Assembly: GCF_003143515.1 (NCBI RefSeq)
Contig: NZ_CP029343.1
Span: 2,046,001 to 2,110,000 of the forward strand
Length of the DNA stretch: 64,000 bases
DNA from: Massilia oculi
Lineage (GTDB): Bacteria > Pseudomonadota > Gammaproteobacteria > Burkholderiales > Burkholderiaceae_D
Direction: 5' to 3'
Shown here: positions 1 to 8,974 of the stretch, piece by piece
Layout: every line of letters starts with the position of its first letter
Numbering within the stretch: the first letter of the stretch is position 1
The notes under the pieces: model-generated
Told to the model about the DNA's origin: nothing
Seen by the model: the letters and a program-made list of their open reading frames with translations, nothing else
Databases searched by the model: none
Program-made: the position numbers and the translations under genes

Positions 1-350
1 GTGCGCGTGATCCTTTCCTTCAACGGGCGCGGCACGCGCTCGTCGACCAGCTTGCGGCCGATGTCGACCAGGCGCCCATACTTGACGCCGGACGGACAGG
101 TGGTTTCGCAATTGCGGCAGGTGAGGCAGCGGTCCAGGTGCAGCTGGGTCTTGCGGGTCGGTTGCGAGCCCTCGAGCACCTGCTTGATCAGGTAGATGCG
201 GCCGCGCGGGCCATCGAGTTCGTCGCCCAGCAGTTGATAGGTCGGACAGGTGGCGGTGCAGAAGCCGCAGTGCACGCAGGCGCGCAGGATCGCTTCGGCT
301 TCCGCGCCTTCGCGCGTGCCCTTGATGAAGTCGGCCAGTAGGGTTTGCAT
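1..350 (-). CDS. glcF: Glycolate oxidase iron-sulfur subunit GlcF (partial, N-terminal part)
   Basis: Electron-transfer subunit of the glycolate oxidase complex, which oxidises glycolate to glyoxylate at the inner membrane. Only the first 116 residues lie in the window; the gene runs off the left edge. Two ferredoxin-type 4Fe-4S motifs are visible, [12 protein letters not shown] near residues 26-37 and [12 protein letters not shown] near residues 74-85, the usual GlcF arrangement. The start ATG lies 3 bp after the glcE stop, so translation is probably coupled. It is the last visible gene of the glcD-glcE-glcF operon. Confident because of the motifs and the operon context. Confidence 0.93.
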   Translation of the reverse strand, partial: MQTLLADFIKGTREGAEAEAILRACVHCGFCTATCPTYQLLGDELDGPRGRIYLIKQVLEGSQPTRKTQLHLDRCLTCRNCETTCPSGVKYGRLVDIGRKLVDERVPRPLKERITR

Positions 351-353
351 GGG

Positions 354-1427
354 TCAGGCGCTTTCGGGATATAGTCGGCCCGGGTTGAAGATGTGGGCGG
401 GATCGAAGGCATCCTTCATGCGCGCATGGATGCGCGCCAGCGCAGGCGCCAGCGGCTGGAACACGACGCTAGCCTTGTCGCCGCCCCGGAACAGGGTCGC
501 GTGGCCGCCGCACGCCTCCACCGTGCGCCGGATCGCCCGGGCCGTCGCGGCGTCGCCCCCGGCGCGCAGCCAGCGCTGGGCGCCGCCCCACTCGATCAGC
601 TGGTCGCCGCCGAGCACCAGCGCGCCGGTTGTCGACGGCACCGACAGCCGCCACAGGGGTTCGCCCCCCGAGAAGAAGGCATGCCGCTGTTCGCGTACGT
701 CGGCCCAGAACGCAGCCGCATCCGGATGCGGCACCGCTTCGCCGCCCAGCAGCCGCATCGCGGCGTCGACCGCCGCCTCGGCGCCGGACAGGCGCAGCGC
801 CAGCTGGCCGCCGCACCAGGCGCTGCCCGACAGCGGCAAGGGCTGGCCGCCCCATTCGTTCAGGCGTCGGATGGCGTCGATCTCGCCCATCTCGAAGCGC
901 AGCGTGGCTTCGGCGAAGGGCCGCGGCAGCACCTTCAAGGACACTTCCAGCAGCAGGCCGAGCGTGCCCATCGAACCGGCCAGCATGCGCGAGACGTCGT
1001 AGCCGGCCACATTCTTCATCACCTTGCCGCCGAAGGACAGCACGTCGCCCTTCCCGTCCAGCAGCCTGGCGCCGAGCACGAAGTCGCGCGTGGCGCCGCT
1101 GCTGGCGCGCCGTGGGCCGCACAGGCCCGCCGCGACCGTGCCGCCCACGGTGGCATTGGCGCCGAAATGCGGCGGCTCGAAGGCCAGCATCTGGTTGTGG
1201 CGGGCGAGCAGCGCCTCGATCTCGGCCAGCGGCGTGCCGCAGCGCGCGGTGATCACGAGCTCGGTCGGCTCGTAGTCGACGATGCCGGCGTAATCGCGGG
1301 TGTCGAGCACTGTGCCGCGCGGCGAGCCGCCATACCAGTCCTTGCTGCCGCCGCCGCGGATGCACAGCGGTTCACGCTCACGAGCCGCGGTCAGCACCCG
1401 CTCCTGGAATCGTTCGATCGTTCCCAT
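354..1427 (-). CDS. glcE: Glycolate oxidase FAD-binding subunit GlcE
   Basis: Second FAD-binding subunit of glycolate oxidase. The 357-residue protein has an N-terminal PCMH-type FAD-binding fold (roughly residues 1-180, with the GLCGPRRASSGATRDFVLGA stretch) and ends in the FNPGRLYP motif typical of this flavoprotein family. The length is usual for GlcE. It sits between glcD (12 bp upstream) and glcF (3 bp downstream) on the same strand, so it is almost certainly cotranscribed with them. The start used has a purine-rich GAGAG stretch just upstream. The glc regulator is not seen in this window. Confidence 0.93.
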   Translation of the reverse strand: MGTIERFQERVLTAAREREPLCIRGGGSKDWYGGSPRGTVLDTRDYAGIVDYEPTELVITARCGTPLAEIEALLARHNQMLAFEPPHFGANATVGGTVAAGLCGPRRASSGATRDFVLGARLLDGKGDVLSFGGKVMKNVAGYDVSRMLAGSMGTLGLLLEVSLKVLPRPFAEATLRFEMGEIDAIRRLNEWGGQPLPLSGSAWCGGQLALRLSGAEAAVDAAMRLLGGEAVPHPDAAAFWADVREQRHAFFSGGEPLWRLSVPSTTGALVLGGDQLIEWGGAQRWLRAGGDAATARAIRRTVEACGGHATLFRGGDKASVVFQPLAPALARIHARMKDAFDPAHIFNPGRLYPESA

Positions 1428-1439
1428 ATCGGCTCTCGT

Positions 1440-2927
1440 TCAAAAACGCGGCAGGTCCGGGAACGGGACCTCGCCGTGGTGCACGTGCAGCTTGCCGAAT
1501 TCGGCGCAGCGGTGCGGGGTCGGGATCGCCTTGTCCGGATTGAGCAGCGCGAACGGGTCGAAGGCATGCTTGACCGCGAAGAAAGCGTCGAGTTCCTTGC
1601 GGCTGAACTGCACGCACATCGAATCGATCTTTTCCTTGCCCACGCCGTGCTCGCCGGTGATGGTGCCGCCCACGTCGACGCACAGCGCCAGGATCGCGGC
1701 GCCGAAGGCTTCGGCGCGCTCGAATTCGCCGGGCGCGCTGGCGTCGAACAGGATCAGCGGATGCATATTGCCGTCGCCGGCGTGGAACACGTTGGAGCAG
1801 CGCAGGCCGTAGGTCTGTTCCATCGCGGCGATGCCGGCCAGCACCCGCGCCAGCTGCTTGCGCGGGATGGTGCCATCCATGCAGTAATAGTCGGGCGAGA
1901 TGCGGCCCGCGGCCGGAAAGGCGTTCTTGCGGCCGGACCAGAAGCGCACCCGCTCCGCCTCGCTCTGCGACACGGCAATGGCGGTCGCGCCGGCGCGCTC
2001 GAGCACCGCGCTCATGCGCGCGATCTCCTCGGCCACCTCGAGCGCCGTGCCGTCGGCCTCGCACAGCAGGATGGCGGCGGCGTCGAGGTCGTAGCCGGCC
2101 CGCACGAAGGGCTCGACCATGCGCACCGAGGTGCGGTCCATCATCTCGAGGCCCGCCGGGATGATGCCGGCCGCGATCACGTCGGCCACCGCATTGCCGG
2201 CCGTGACCACGTCGGTGAACGAGGCCATGATCACCTGGGCCAGCGCCGGCTTGGGCACCAGCTTCACCGTCACCTCGGTGACGATGCCGAGCATGCCTTC
2301 GGAACCGATGAACACGGCCAGCAGGTCGAGCCCCGGCGCATCGAGCGCCGCGCCGCCCAGTTCGACCACGTCGCCCTCGATGGTGGCCACCCGCACCCGC
2401 AGCACATTGTGCACCGTCAGGCCGTATTTGAGGCAGTGCACGCCGCCCGCGTTCTCGGCCACGTTGCCGCCGATGGTGCAGGCGATTTGCGACGAAGGAT
2501 CGGGGGCGTAGTACAGGCCGAACGGCGCAGCGGCTTCGGAGATCGCCAGGTTGCGCACGCCCGGCTGGACGACGGCGGTGCGCGCCAGCGGGTCGACGCG
2601 CCTGATCTGGCTCATGCGCGCGGTGGACAGCACGACGCCGTCGCGGATCGGCAGCGCGCCGCCCGACAGGCCCGTGCCGGCGCCGCGCGGCACGATCGGC
2701 ACCTGCAATTCGCGGCAGATGTCGAGGATGGCGAGCACCTGCGCCTCGTCGGTCGGCAAGGTAACGACCAGCGGCAGCTGGCGGTAGGCGGCCAGGCCGT
2801 CGCATTCGTAGGGCCGGGTGTCTTCTGGGTCGGACAGGACGCAGGAGGCGGGCAGGCGCGCGCGCAGGGCAGCCGCCACCTGAGCGCGCCGCGCCGCCGG
2901 GTCGGAATGGATGGCATGATCGGGCAT
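1440..2927 (-). CDS. glcD: Glycolate oxidase catalytic subunit GlcD
   Basis: FAD-linked catalytic subunit that oxidises glycolate (and often D-lactate) to glyoxylate, feeding the glyoxylate pathway. The 495-residue product has the FAD-binding PCMH motif PRGAGTGLSGGALP, the FHAGDGNMHPLI segment and the C-terminal GTITGEHGVGKEK signature of the FAD-linked oxidase C-terminal domain. An upstream in-frame start at 2981 would add 18 residues without homology character (MSIRQNVANVHACAYNRS), so the start at 2927 is preferred. It is first of the glcDEF operon and divergent from the adenosyltransferase gene at 3019, so the short space between them must hold both promoters. Confidence 0.94.
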   Translation of the reverse strand: MPDHAIHSDPAARRAQVAAALRARLPASCVLSDPEDTRPYECDGLAAYRQLPLVVTLPTDEAQVLAILDICRELQVPIVPRGAGTGLSGGALPIRDGVVLSTARMSQIRRVDPLARTAVVQPGVRNLAISEAAAPFGLYYAPDPSSQIACTIGGNVAENAGGVHCLKYGLTVHNVLRVRVATIEGDVVELGGAALDAPGLDLLAVFIGSEGMLGIVTEVTVKLVPKPALAQVIMASFTDVVTAGNAVADVIAAGIIPAGLEMMDRTSVRMVEPFVRAGYDLDAAAILLCEADGTALEVAEEIARMSAVLERAGATAIAVSQSEAERVRFWSGRKNAFPAAGRISPDYYCMDGTIPRKQLARVLAGIAAMEQTYGLRCSNVFHAGDGNMHPLILFDASAPGEFERAEAFGAAILALCVDVGGTITGEHGVGKEKIDSMCVQFSRKELDAFFAVKHAFDPFALLNPDKAIPTPHRCAEFGKLHVHHGEVPFPDLPRF

Positions 2928-3018
2928 GCTTCGATTGTAAGCACAAGCATGCACATTCGCCACGTTTTGTCGTATGCTCATCCCATCGTTTTTTCACACC
3001 AACGCATAAGGCAACATC

Positions 3019-3573
3019 ATGGGCAACCGCCTCTCGAAAATCGCGACCCGCACCGGCGACGACGGCAGCACCGGCCTGGGCGACGGCAGCCGCACCGGCA
3101 AGGACAGCGCGCGCATCCACGCGCTGGGCGAAGTCGACGAACTCAATTCCTTCGTCGGCCTGCTGCTGTGCGAAGACATGCCGACGCCATTGCGCGAAGA
3201 GCTGGTCTCGATCCAGCACGACCTGTTCGACCTGGGCGGCGAGCTGTGCATCCCCGGCTACCAGATGATCAAGGAAGAGCACGTGGCGCGCCTGGACGGC
3301 CTGCTCGAGAAATACAACGCCGACCTGCCGGTCCTGAAGGAATTCATCCTGCCGGCCGGCTCGCGCGCGGCCTCCACCGCCCACGTCTGCCGTACCGTGT
3401 GCCGGCGCGCCGAACGCGCCATCGTGGCCCTGTCGAAGGCAGAGCAGATCCACGCCCACCCGCGCCAGTACGTCAACCGCCTGTCCGACCTGATGTTCGT
3501 GCTGGCGCGCGTGCTGAACCGCCATGCCGGCGGCAGCGACGTGCTGTGGCAGCACGAACGCAAGCGGGGCTGA
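3019..3573 (+). CDS. Cob(I)yrinic acid a,c-diamide adenosyltransferase, PduO type
   Basis: Transfers the adenosyl group of ATP to cob(I)alamin to make coenzyme B12. The 184-residue sequence has the N-terminal ATP-binding motif TRTGDDGSTGLGDGSR (about residues 10-25), the HALGEVDELNSFVGL helix and the C-terminal RTVCRRAERAIVAL and VNRLSDLMFVLAR segments that define the PduO/MMAB family. The length is normal. An AAGGCA stretch precedes the ATG. No cobalamin synthesis genes are nearby, so it may serve salvage or a B12 enzyme encoded elsewhere. The next gene starts 3 bp after its stop and is probably cotranscribed. Confidence 0.92.
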   Translation: MGNRLSKIATRTGDDGSTGLGDGSRTGKDSARIHALGEVDELNSFVGLLLCEDMPTPLREELVSIQHDLFDLGGELCIPGYQMIKEEHVARLDGLLEKYNADLPVLKEFILPAGSRAASTAHVCRTVCRRAERAIVALSKAEQIHAHPRQYVNRLSDLMFVLARVLNRHAGGSDVLWQHERKRG

Positions 3574-3576
3574 TCC

Positions 3577-4293
3577 ATGGATGACAAGGTGATGGACGAC
3601 TTCATCGGCGTCTATGACGACGCGCTCAGTGCGCAGCAATGCGACGCGCTGCTGGCGCGCTTCGAGGCCAGCGACAAGGTCGTACGCGGGCGCACCGGCA
3701 ACGGCGTCGACGTCGCCAAGAAGGACAGCTACGACATCACCATCAACCTGCACCGCGAATGGGACGACGTCACCCAGCTGCTGCTCGAATCGATGACGCG
3801 TCACCTGGTGCAGTACGTCGACCGCTACCGCATGCTGCTGATGGGGTCCCTGTCGCCGACGCTGGCGCATCCGGCCACCGGCGCGCCGACGGTGCTATCG
3901 ATGGACAACTTCGAGGAAGTAGGCCGTCCGTACATCGAAGACCTGGTGCGCGTGCTGTACCGGCCCGGCACCATCAACCTGCAAAAGTACCGGCAGGCCA
4001 GCGGCGGCTACCACCACTGGCATTCCGAGATCTATCCGCAGAACGCCAGTTGCGATTCGCTGCACCGGGTGCTGCTGTGGATGTTCTACCTCAACGACGT
4101 GGAAGATGGCGGCGAGACCGAGTTCCTGTACCAGGGCCGCAAGATCGCGCCAAAAAAGGGGCGGCTGGTGATCGCGCCGGCCGGCTTCACCCATACCCAC
4201 CGCGGCAACGTGGCCCGGAGCGGCGACAAGTACATCGCTACTTCCTGGATCCTGTACCAGCGCGCCGAGGCCTTGTTCGGTCAGCCGGCGTGA
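3577..4293 (+). CDS. 2-oxoglutarate/Fe(II)-dependent oxygenase, prolyl 4-hydroxylase-like
   Basis: A 238-residue protein with the C-terminal double-stranded beta-helix of 2OG-Fe(II) oxygenases. The core reads YHHWHSE (about residues 145-151), then LLWMFYLNDVEDGGETEF, then FTHTHRG (204-210) and SGDKY with K218 as the likely 2-oxoglutarate ligand. The proximal metal motif appears to be HxE (H149, E151) rather than the common HxD. The GGETEF segment is typical of prolyl 4-hydroxylase-like members. The substrate is unknown. The start is 3 bp after the adenosyltransferase stop, which suggests one transcript, and a strong terminator follows. Confidence 0.82.
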   Translation: MDDKVMDDFIGVYDDALSAQQCDALLARFEASDKVVRGRTGNGVDVAKKDSYDITINLHREWDDVTQLLLESMTRHLVQYVDRYRMLLMGSLSPTLAHPATGAPTVLSMDNFEEVGRPYIEDLVRVLYRPGTINLQKYRQASGGYHHWHSEIYPQNASCDSLHRVLLWMFYLNDVEDGGETEFLYQGRKIAPKKGRLVIAPAGFTHTHRGNVARSGDKYIATSWILYQRAEALFGQPA

Positions 4294-4356
4294 CAACGAC
4301 GTGATGCCACGACGGCGGCCCGACCCACTGTTCAAACAGGCAGCCTGACGAAGCAA

Positions 4357-4388
4357 AAAGCCCCGCTTTCTCGCGAAAGCGGGGCTTT
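4357..4388. terminator. Bidirectional intrinsic terminator
   Basis: A perfect 14-bp stem (arms 4357-4370 and 4375-4388) with a TCGC loop. The arms carry AAAG outside and GCCCCGC in the middle, giving A-rich and T-rich flanks on either strand. It lies between the convergent oxygenase gene (ends 4293) and dxs (ends 4412), so it can serve both. Confidence 0.88.
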
Positions 4389-4411
4389 GTTCATGGTGCG
4401 TCCGGAGGCGA

Positions 4412-6286
4412 TCAGCCGTTGTTCACCACCAGCCGCGGCTCGCCCTGCGCCCCCAGGCGCGCGCGGATCGATGCCGCGATGCCCTTGGCATCCAGGCCGA
4501 CCGACGCCAGCAGCGCTTGCGGATCGCCCTGGTCGATGAAGTTGTCGGGCAGGCCCAGGTTCAGCACCGGCTTGGCGATGCCGGCCGCGGCCAGCGCTTC
4601 CATCACGGCGGCGCCGGCGCCGCCCATGATGCAGCCCTCTTCCACCGTCACCAAAAAGTCATGTTCCTGCGCCAGGCGCTTGACCAGTTCGATGTCGAGC
4701 GGCTTCACGAAGCGCATGTTCGCCACGGTCGCATCGAGTTCGTCGCCCGCCTTCAGGCTTGGCGCCACCATCGAGCCGAAGGCCAGGATCGCGACGCCCT
4801 TGCCGGTGCGGCGCACCTCGCCCTTGCCGATCTCGATCGAGGTCAGGGCCTCCACCAATGGAGCGCCGACGCCGGCGCCGCGCGGGTAGCGCACCGCGGC
4901 CGGGCCGGGATAGTGGTAGGCGGTGGTCAGCATCTGGCGGCACTCGTTTTCATCCGAGGCGGCCATCACCACCATGTTCGGGATGCAGCGCAGGTAGGCC
5001 AGGTCGTAGTTGCCGGCGTGGGTGGCGCCGTCGGCGCCGACCAGGCCCGCGCGGTCCAGCGCGAAGGTCACGTCCAGGTTCTGCAGCGCCACGTCGTGGA
5101 TCAGCTGGTCGTAGGCGCGCTGGAGAAAAGTAGAATAGATCGCCACGACGGGCTTGACGCCTTCGGTGGCCATGCCGGCCGCGAAGGTCACCGAGTGCTG
5201 CTCGGCGATGCCGACGTCGAAGTAGCGCTGCGGGTACTCCTGGTGGAAGCGCACCATGCCCGAGCCTTCGCGCATCGCGGGCGTGATGCCGACCAGGCGC
5301 TTGTCCGCGGCCGCCATGTCGCACAGCCAGTTGCCGAATACCTCGGTGTAGGTGATCTTGCCCGGCGCGGTGGACGGCTTGATGCCCTCGAGGTGGTTGA
5401 ACTTGCCGGTGCCGTGGTACAGGATAGGCTCGGCCTCGGCCAGCTTGTAGCCCTGGCCCTTCTTGGTCACCACGTGCAGGAATTGCGGGCCCTTGAGCTT
5501 CTTGATGTTTTCCAGCGTCGGGATCAGGGAATCGAGGTCGTGGCCGTCGATCGGGCCGATGTAATTGAAGCCGAATTCCTCGAACATCGTGGCCGGGACC
5601 ACCATGCCCTTGGCATGCTCTTCCAGCTTGCGCGCCAGATCCAGCACCGGCGCCGGCAGCACGCTCTTGCCCACGTTCTTGGCGGCGGCGTAGAACTGGC
5701 CCGACAGCAGGCGCGCCAGGTAGCGGTTCAGCGCGCCGACCGGCGGCGAGATCGACATGTCGTTGTCGTTCAGGATGACCAGCAGGTTGACGTCTTCTTC
5801 CACACCCGCGTTGTTGAGCGCCTCGAACGCCATTCCGGCGGTCATGGAGCCGTCGCCGATGACGGCGATCGCATGACGGTCCTCGCCCTTGATCTTCGCC
5901 GCGGTGGCCATGCCCAGCGCCGCCGAGATCGAGGTCGACGAGTGGGCGGTGCCGAAGGTGTCGTACTCGCTCTCGTCGCGCTTGGGGAAGCCCGACAGGC
6001 CGTTCAGCTGGCGCAAGGTGGGCATGCGGCCGCGGCGGCCGGTGAGGATCTTGTGCGAATAGGTCTGGTGGCCGACGTCCCACACGATGCGGTCGCGCGG
6101 CGTGTCGTATACGTAGTGCAGTGCGATCGTCAGCTCCACCGTGCCCAGGTTGGACGACAGGTGGCCGCCGGTTTTCGACACCGACTCGAGCAGGAACTGG
6201 CGCAGCTCGTGCGCCAGCGGGGTGAGCTGGGTGCGCGGCAGCTTGCGCAGGTCGGATGGGTCGTTGATTTTTTCTAGCAGGTTCAT
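4412..6286 (-). CDS. dxs: 1-deoxy-D-xylulose-5-phosphate synthase
   Basis: Condenses pyruvate and glyceraldehyde 3-phosphate to 1-deoxy-D-xylulose 5-phosphate, the first step of the MEP isoprenoid pathway and a source of thiamine and pyridoxal precursors. The 624-residue protein has the transketolase-type thiamine diphosphate motif [18 protein letters not shown], the [16 protein letters not shown] segment and the pyrimidine-binding [15 protein letters not shown] stretch. The length is standard. The start codon directly abuts the ispA stop, so it is the third gene of the xseB-ispA-dxs operon, a conserved arrangement in proteobacteria. The 3' end meets a bidirectional terminator. Confidence 0.97.
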   Translation of the reverse strand: MNLLEKINDPSDLRKLPRTQLTPLAHELRQFLLESVSKTGGHLSSNLGTVELTIALHYVYDTPRDRIVWDVGHQTYSHKILTGRRGRMPTLRQLNGLSGFPKRDESEYDTFGTAHSSTSISAALGMATAAKIKGEDRHAIAVIGDGSMTAGMAFEALNNAGVEEDVNLLVILNDNDMSISPPVGALNRYLARLLSGQFYAAAKNVGKSVLPAPVLDLARKLEEHAKGMVVPATMFEEFGFNYIGPIDGHDLDSLIPTLENIKKLKGPQFLHVVTKKGQGYKLAEAEPILYHGTGKFNHLEGIKPSTAPGKITYTEVFGNWLCDMAAADKRLVGITPAMREGSGMVRFHQEYPQRYFDVGIAEQHSVTFAAGMATEGVKPVVAIYSTFLQRAYDQLIHDVALQNLDVTFALDRAGLVGADGATHAGNYDLAYLRCIPNMVVMAASDENECRQMLTTAYHYPGPAAVRYPRGAGVGAPLVEALTSIEIGKGEVRRTGKGVAILAFGSMVAPSLKAGDELDATVANMRFVKPLDIELVKRLAQEHDFLVTVEEGCIMGGAGAAVMEALAAAGIAKPVLNLGLPDNFIDQGDPQALLASVGLDAKGIAASIRARLGAQGEPRLVVNNG

Positions 6287-7186
6287 TTAGGCCTTCCGCT
6301 GCACGATCAGGTCTGCCAGTTCGCGCAGACGCTGTGCTTTGTCTCCAAATGGCGCCAGCGCTTCGTGCGCGTCACGCCGCAGTTGCTCGGCCAGCGCGCG
6401 CGATGGCTCCAGCCCGAGGATCGACACATAGGTCGGTTTGTTGTCGGCCGCGTCCTTGCCGGCGGTCTTGCCCAGCGTGGCCGAATCGGCGGTGGCGTCG
6501 AGCACGTCATCGACCACCTGGAACGCCAGTCCCACCGCGGCGGAATAGGCATCCAGCGCTTCGAGTTCGCGCGGCTCCAGGTCGCGGCCGGCGAGCGCGC
6601 CGAGCAGCACCGACACGCGCAGCATGGCGCCGGTCTTGAGCTGGTGCATGCGCTCGAGCTGTTCGCGGGTGAGCGACAGGCCGACGCTATCGAGGTCGAT
6701 CGCCTGGCCGCCGCACATGCCGTTCGAGCCGGCCGCCTGCGCCAGCAGGCGCACCATCGTCAGCTGGCGCGCCGGGGGCACCGCCGCGGCATCAAGGCCG
6801 GCCACCACCTCGAAGGCTTGCGCCTGCAGGGTGTCGCCGACCAGCAGCGCGGTCGCTTCGTCATAGGCCACGTGCACCGTCGGCTTGCCGCGGCGCAGGG
6901 CGTCGTCGTCCATGCACGGCATGTCGTCGTGCACCAGCGAATACACATGGATCATCTCGACCGCGCTCGCGACCCGGGCTACTGCCTGCGGGGCGGCGTC
7001 GAACAGCGCGCCGGCGGCATACGCCAGCAGCGGGCGCACGCGCTTGCCGCCGCCGAGCGTCGTGTAGCGCATCGCCTCGTGCAGCTTGTGCGGCACGCGG
7101 TCGCTTGGGGGCAGGAAGGCGTCGAGCGCCTCTTCCACCGTGGCCTGGACATCGCGGGTCCAGGCGCTGAAGTCCTGGACCGTCAT
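6287..7186 (-). CDS. ispA: Farnesyl diphosphate synthase (polyprenyl synthetase)
   Basis: Chain-elongating prenyltransferase making farnesyl diphosphate from IPP and DMAPP. Both aspartate-rich motifs are present: LVHDDMPCMDDDALRRGKP (first, DDxxxxD form) and FQVVDDVLDATADSATLGK (second, DDxxD). The length from this start is 299 residues, the usual size. A longer in-frame reading exists upstream, but it runs through xseB in another frame and has no homology character. The start overlaps the xseB stop by 4 bp (ATGA) and the stop abuts dxs. Confidence 0.96.
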   Translation of the reverse strand: MTVQDFSAWTRDVQATVEEALDAFLPPSDRVPHKLHEAMRYTTLGGGKRVRPLLAYAAGALFDAAPQAVARVASAVEMIHVYSLVHDDMPCMDDDALRRGKPTVHVAYDEATALLVGDTLQAQAFEVVAGLDAAAVPPARQLTMVRLLAQAAGSNGMCGGQAIDLDSVGLSLTREQLERMHQLKTGAMLRVSVLLGALAGRDLEPRELEALDAYSAAVGLAFQVVDDVLDATADSATLGKTAGKDAADNKPTYVSILGLEPSRALAEQLRRDAHEALAPFGDKAQRLRELADLIVQRKA

Positions 7187-7446
7187 TGCGTTGCCTCGTC
7201 GTCGCTGAATGGCTTGAGCATGTCGCCTTCGAGCATCTTGACCTGGGACTCGACTTTTTCGAGCTGGGCCGCGCAGTACTTGACCAGTTCGGAGCCGCGC
7301 GCATAGGCCGCGACCGAGGCTTCCAGCGGCAAGGCCCCGGATTCCATCTGTGTCACGAGCTGGGCCAGTTCGGCCATCGCCTGCTCGAAGGATTGCGGAG
7401 GCGCCGGCGTTGCCGGCGCGCTGTCCGCTGTCATATTCTTTGCCAT
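7183..7446 (-). CDS. xseB: Exodeoxyribonuclease VII small subunit
   Basis: Small helical subunit that joins XseA to form exonuclease VII, a single-strand-specific nuclease. The 87-residue product shows the family core FEQAMAELAQLVTQMESGAL, followed by LEASVAAYARGSELVKYCAAQL and VEKVESQVKML-like heptads. The N-terminal 20 residues are alanine- and proline-rich, as in other betaproteobacteria. First gene of the xseB-ispA-dxs operon; its stop overlaps the ispA start by 4 bp. XseA is not in the window. Confidence 0.94.
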   Translation of the reverse strand: MAKNMTADSAPATPAPPQSFEQAMAELAQLVTQMESGALPLEASVAAYARGSELVKYCAAQLEKVESQVKMLEGDMLKPFSDDEATQ

Positions 7447-7789
7447 AAGTCGCTATCGTGAAGGCGCCGAGTTGTGCGCCATGGGTCAGTCCAATCGCGT
7501 ATTTTAGATCAATCCCACCCCACGGGGGGCGCACATTGCAGCATTCACAACTAGCAAGTGCGTCAACAATCCGGCCGACGCCCCCACTCGCCCTTCTTCC
7601 CCATATGAAAACCATGCCTCATCGGCAACACATCAAGCGCCGCGCACCACAAACTCGCGCCGGCCCAAGACGGTAGAGCCTGTTACGCAGTATAATCTCC
7701 GGTTCTGTCCGAAATACCGTATTCCTCTACTTAAATACTGGTCTTTGGATTCTTTCTCTTCTTTGGAAGCTACCTTAAAGGGGGTTGGG
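7447..7789. other. Intergenic region between divergent xseB and the Rieske oxygenase gene
   Basis: About 340 bp without a gene. It must contain the promoters of both divergent units. The right half is clearly richer in A and T than its surroundings. A perfect TATAAT hexamer lies at 7691-7696 on the plus strand, with no good -35 partner at the expected spacing. A purine-rich AAAGGGGG stretch just before 7790 is the ribosome binding site of the oxygenase. I see no convincing RNA gene or repeat in it. Confidence 0.5.
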
Positions 7790-8890
7790 ATGTCCGATCT
7801 GGCTACCCACGCCAAGCTGGCGCGCTCGAACGCACAGCTTCCGGTAAATGTTTATTTTGACGACGCGCTCCTCAAGCGCGAGATGCAGCAACTGTTCCAC
7901 AATGGCCCGCGCTACATCGGCCATGAATTGATGGTGCCGGAGACCGGGGACTTCGCAACGCTCGCCTCGGAACACGAAGGCCGCATGCTGGTGCGTAACG
8001 CCGGCGGCATCGAAGTGCTTTCCAACGTCTGCCGCCACCGCCAGGCGCTGATGTTCAATGGCCGCGGCAATGCGAAGAACATCGTGTGCCCGCTGCACCG
8101 CTGGACCTATGACCTGAAGGGCGAATTGATCGGCGCACCGCATTTCGCGGACACCCCGTGCCTGAACCTGTCGAAGACGCCGCTGCAGAACTGGAACGGC
8201 CTGCTGTTCGAACAAAACGGCTACAACGTGATGGACAAGCTCGGCAAGCTGTCGGTGACGAAGGACCTCGACTTCTCGGGCTATATGTTCGACCACGTCG
8301 AGATCCACGAGTGCGACTACAACTGGAAGACCTTCATCGAGGTCTACCTGGAGGATTACCACGTCGAACCGTTCCACCCGGGCCTGGGCAACTTCGTCTC
8401 GTGCGACGACCTGAAATGGGAGTTCGGCAGCGACTACAGCGTCCAGACCGTGGGCGTGAACCGCGCGCTGCAGAAGGCCGGCTCGCCGGCCTATAAACGC
8501 TGGCAGGAGCAGGTGCTGAAGTTCAACAACGGCCAGCCGCCCAAGTACGGCGCGATCTGGCTGACGCTGTACCCGAACATCATGGTCGAGTGGTACCCGA
8601 ACGTGCTGGTGGTGTCGACCCTGTGGCCGGACGGCCCGCAGAAGACCCGCAACGTGGTCGAGTTCTACTACCCCGAAGAGATCGTGCTGTTCGAGCGCGA
8701 ATTCGTCGAGGCCGAGCGCGCCGCCTACATGGAGACGGCGGTCGAGGACGACGAGATCGGCCTGCGCATGGACGCCGGCCGCAAGATCCTGCTGGCGCGT
8801 GGCGTCAACGAGGTCGGTCCCTACCAGTCGCCGATGGAAGACGGCATGCAGCACTTCCATGAGTGGTATCGCAGCAGGATCGCCTTGTAA
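7790..8890 (+). CDS. Aromatic ring-hydroxylating oxygenase alpha subunit (Rieske type)
   Basis: A Rieske non-haem iron oxygenase of 366 residues. The 2Fe-2S ligands are C81-x-H83 (CRHRQ) and C100-xx-H103 (CPLHRWTYD). The mononuclear iron site shows the EDYHVEPFHPGL motif and a downstream DDEIGLRMDAG segment that can supply the carboxylate ligand. The start is set by a strong AAAGGGGG ribosome binding site; an upstream in-frame start at 7745 would add 15 residues. The substrate cannot be read from sequence. No reductase, ferredoxin or beta subunit lies next to it, so it must borrow an electron-transfer partner. A DMT transporter follows 84 bp downstream. Confidence 0.88.
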   Translation: MSDLATHAKLARSNAQLPVNVYFDDALLKREMQQLFHNGPRYIGHELMVPETGDFATLASEHEGRMLVRNAGGIEVLSNVCRHRQALMFNGRGNAKNIVCPLHRWTYDLKGELIGAPHFADTPCLNLSKTPLQNWNGLLFEQNGYNVMDKLGKLSVTKDLDFSGYMFDHVEIHECDYNWKTFIEVYLEDYHVEPFHPGLGNFVSCDDLKWEFGSDYSVQTVGVNRALQKAGSPAYKRWQEQVLKFNNGQPPKYGAIWLTLYPNIMVEWYPNVLVVSTLWPDGPQKTRNVVEFYYPEEIVLFEREFVEAERAAYMETAVEDDEIGLRMDAGRKILLARGVNEVGPYQSPMEDGMQHFHEWYRSRIAL

Positions 8891-8974
8891 CTCTCACATC
8901 GTCAAACCGGCGCCGCACCCTGGCGCCACGGACCGCGCGGTCTCCTCGCCGCACGGTCTTTCACTGGAAATCCG

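Noticed and set aside
393..3584. A plus-strand open frame of over 1000 codons opposite glcE and glcD
   Set aside because: It is antisense to well-supported glc genes, has very high Arg/Gln/His content and no domain character. Long mirror frames are expected from strong third-position GC bias.
8931..8942. GACCGCGCGGTC palindrome before the DMT transporter gene
   Set aside because: Short GC-only palindromes are common by chance at this base composition.
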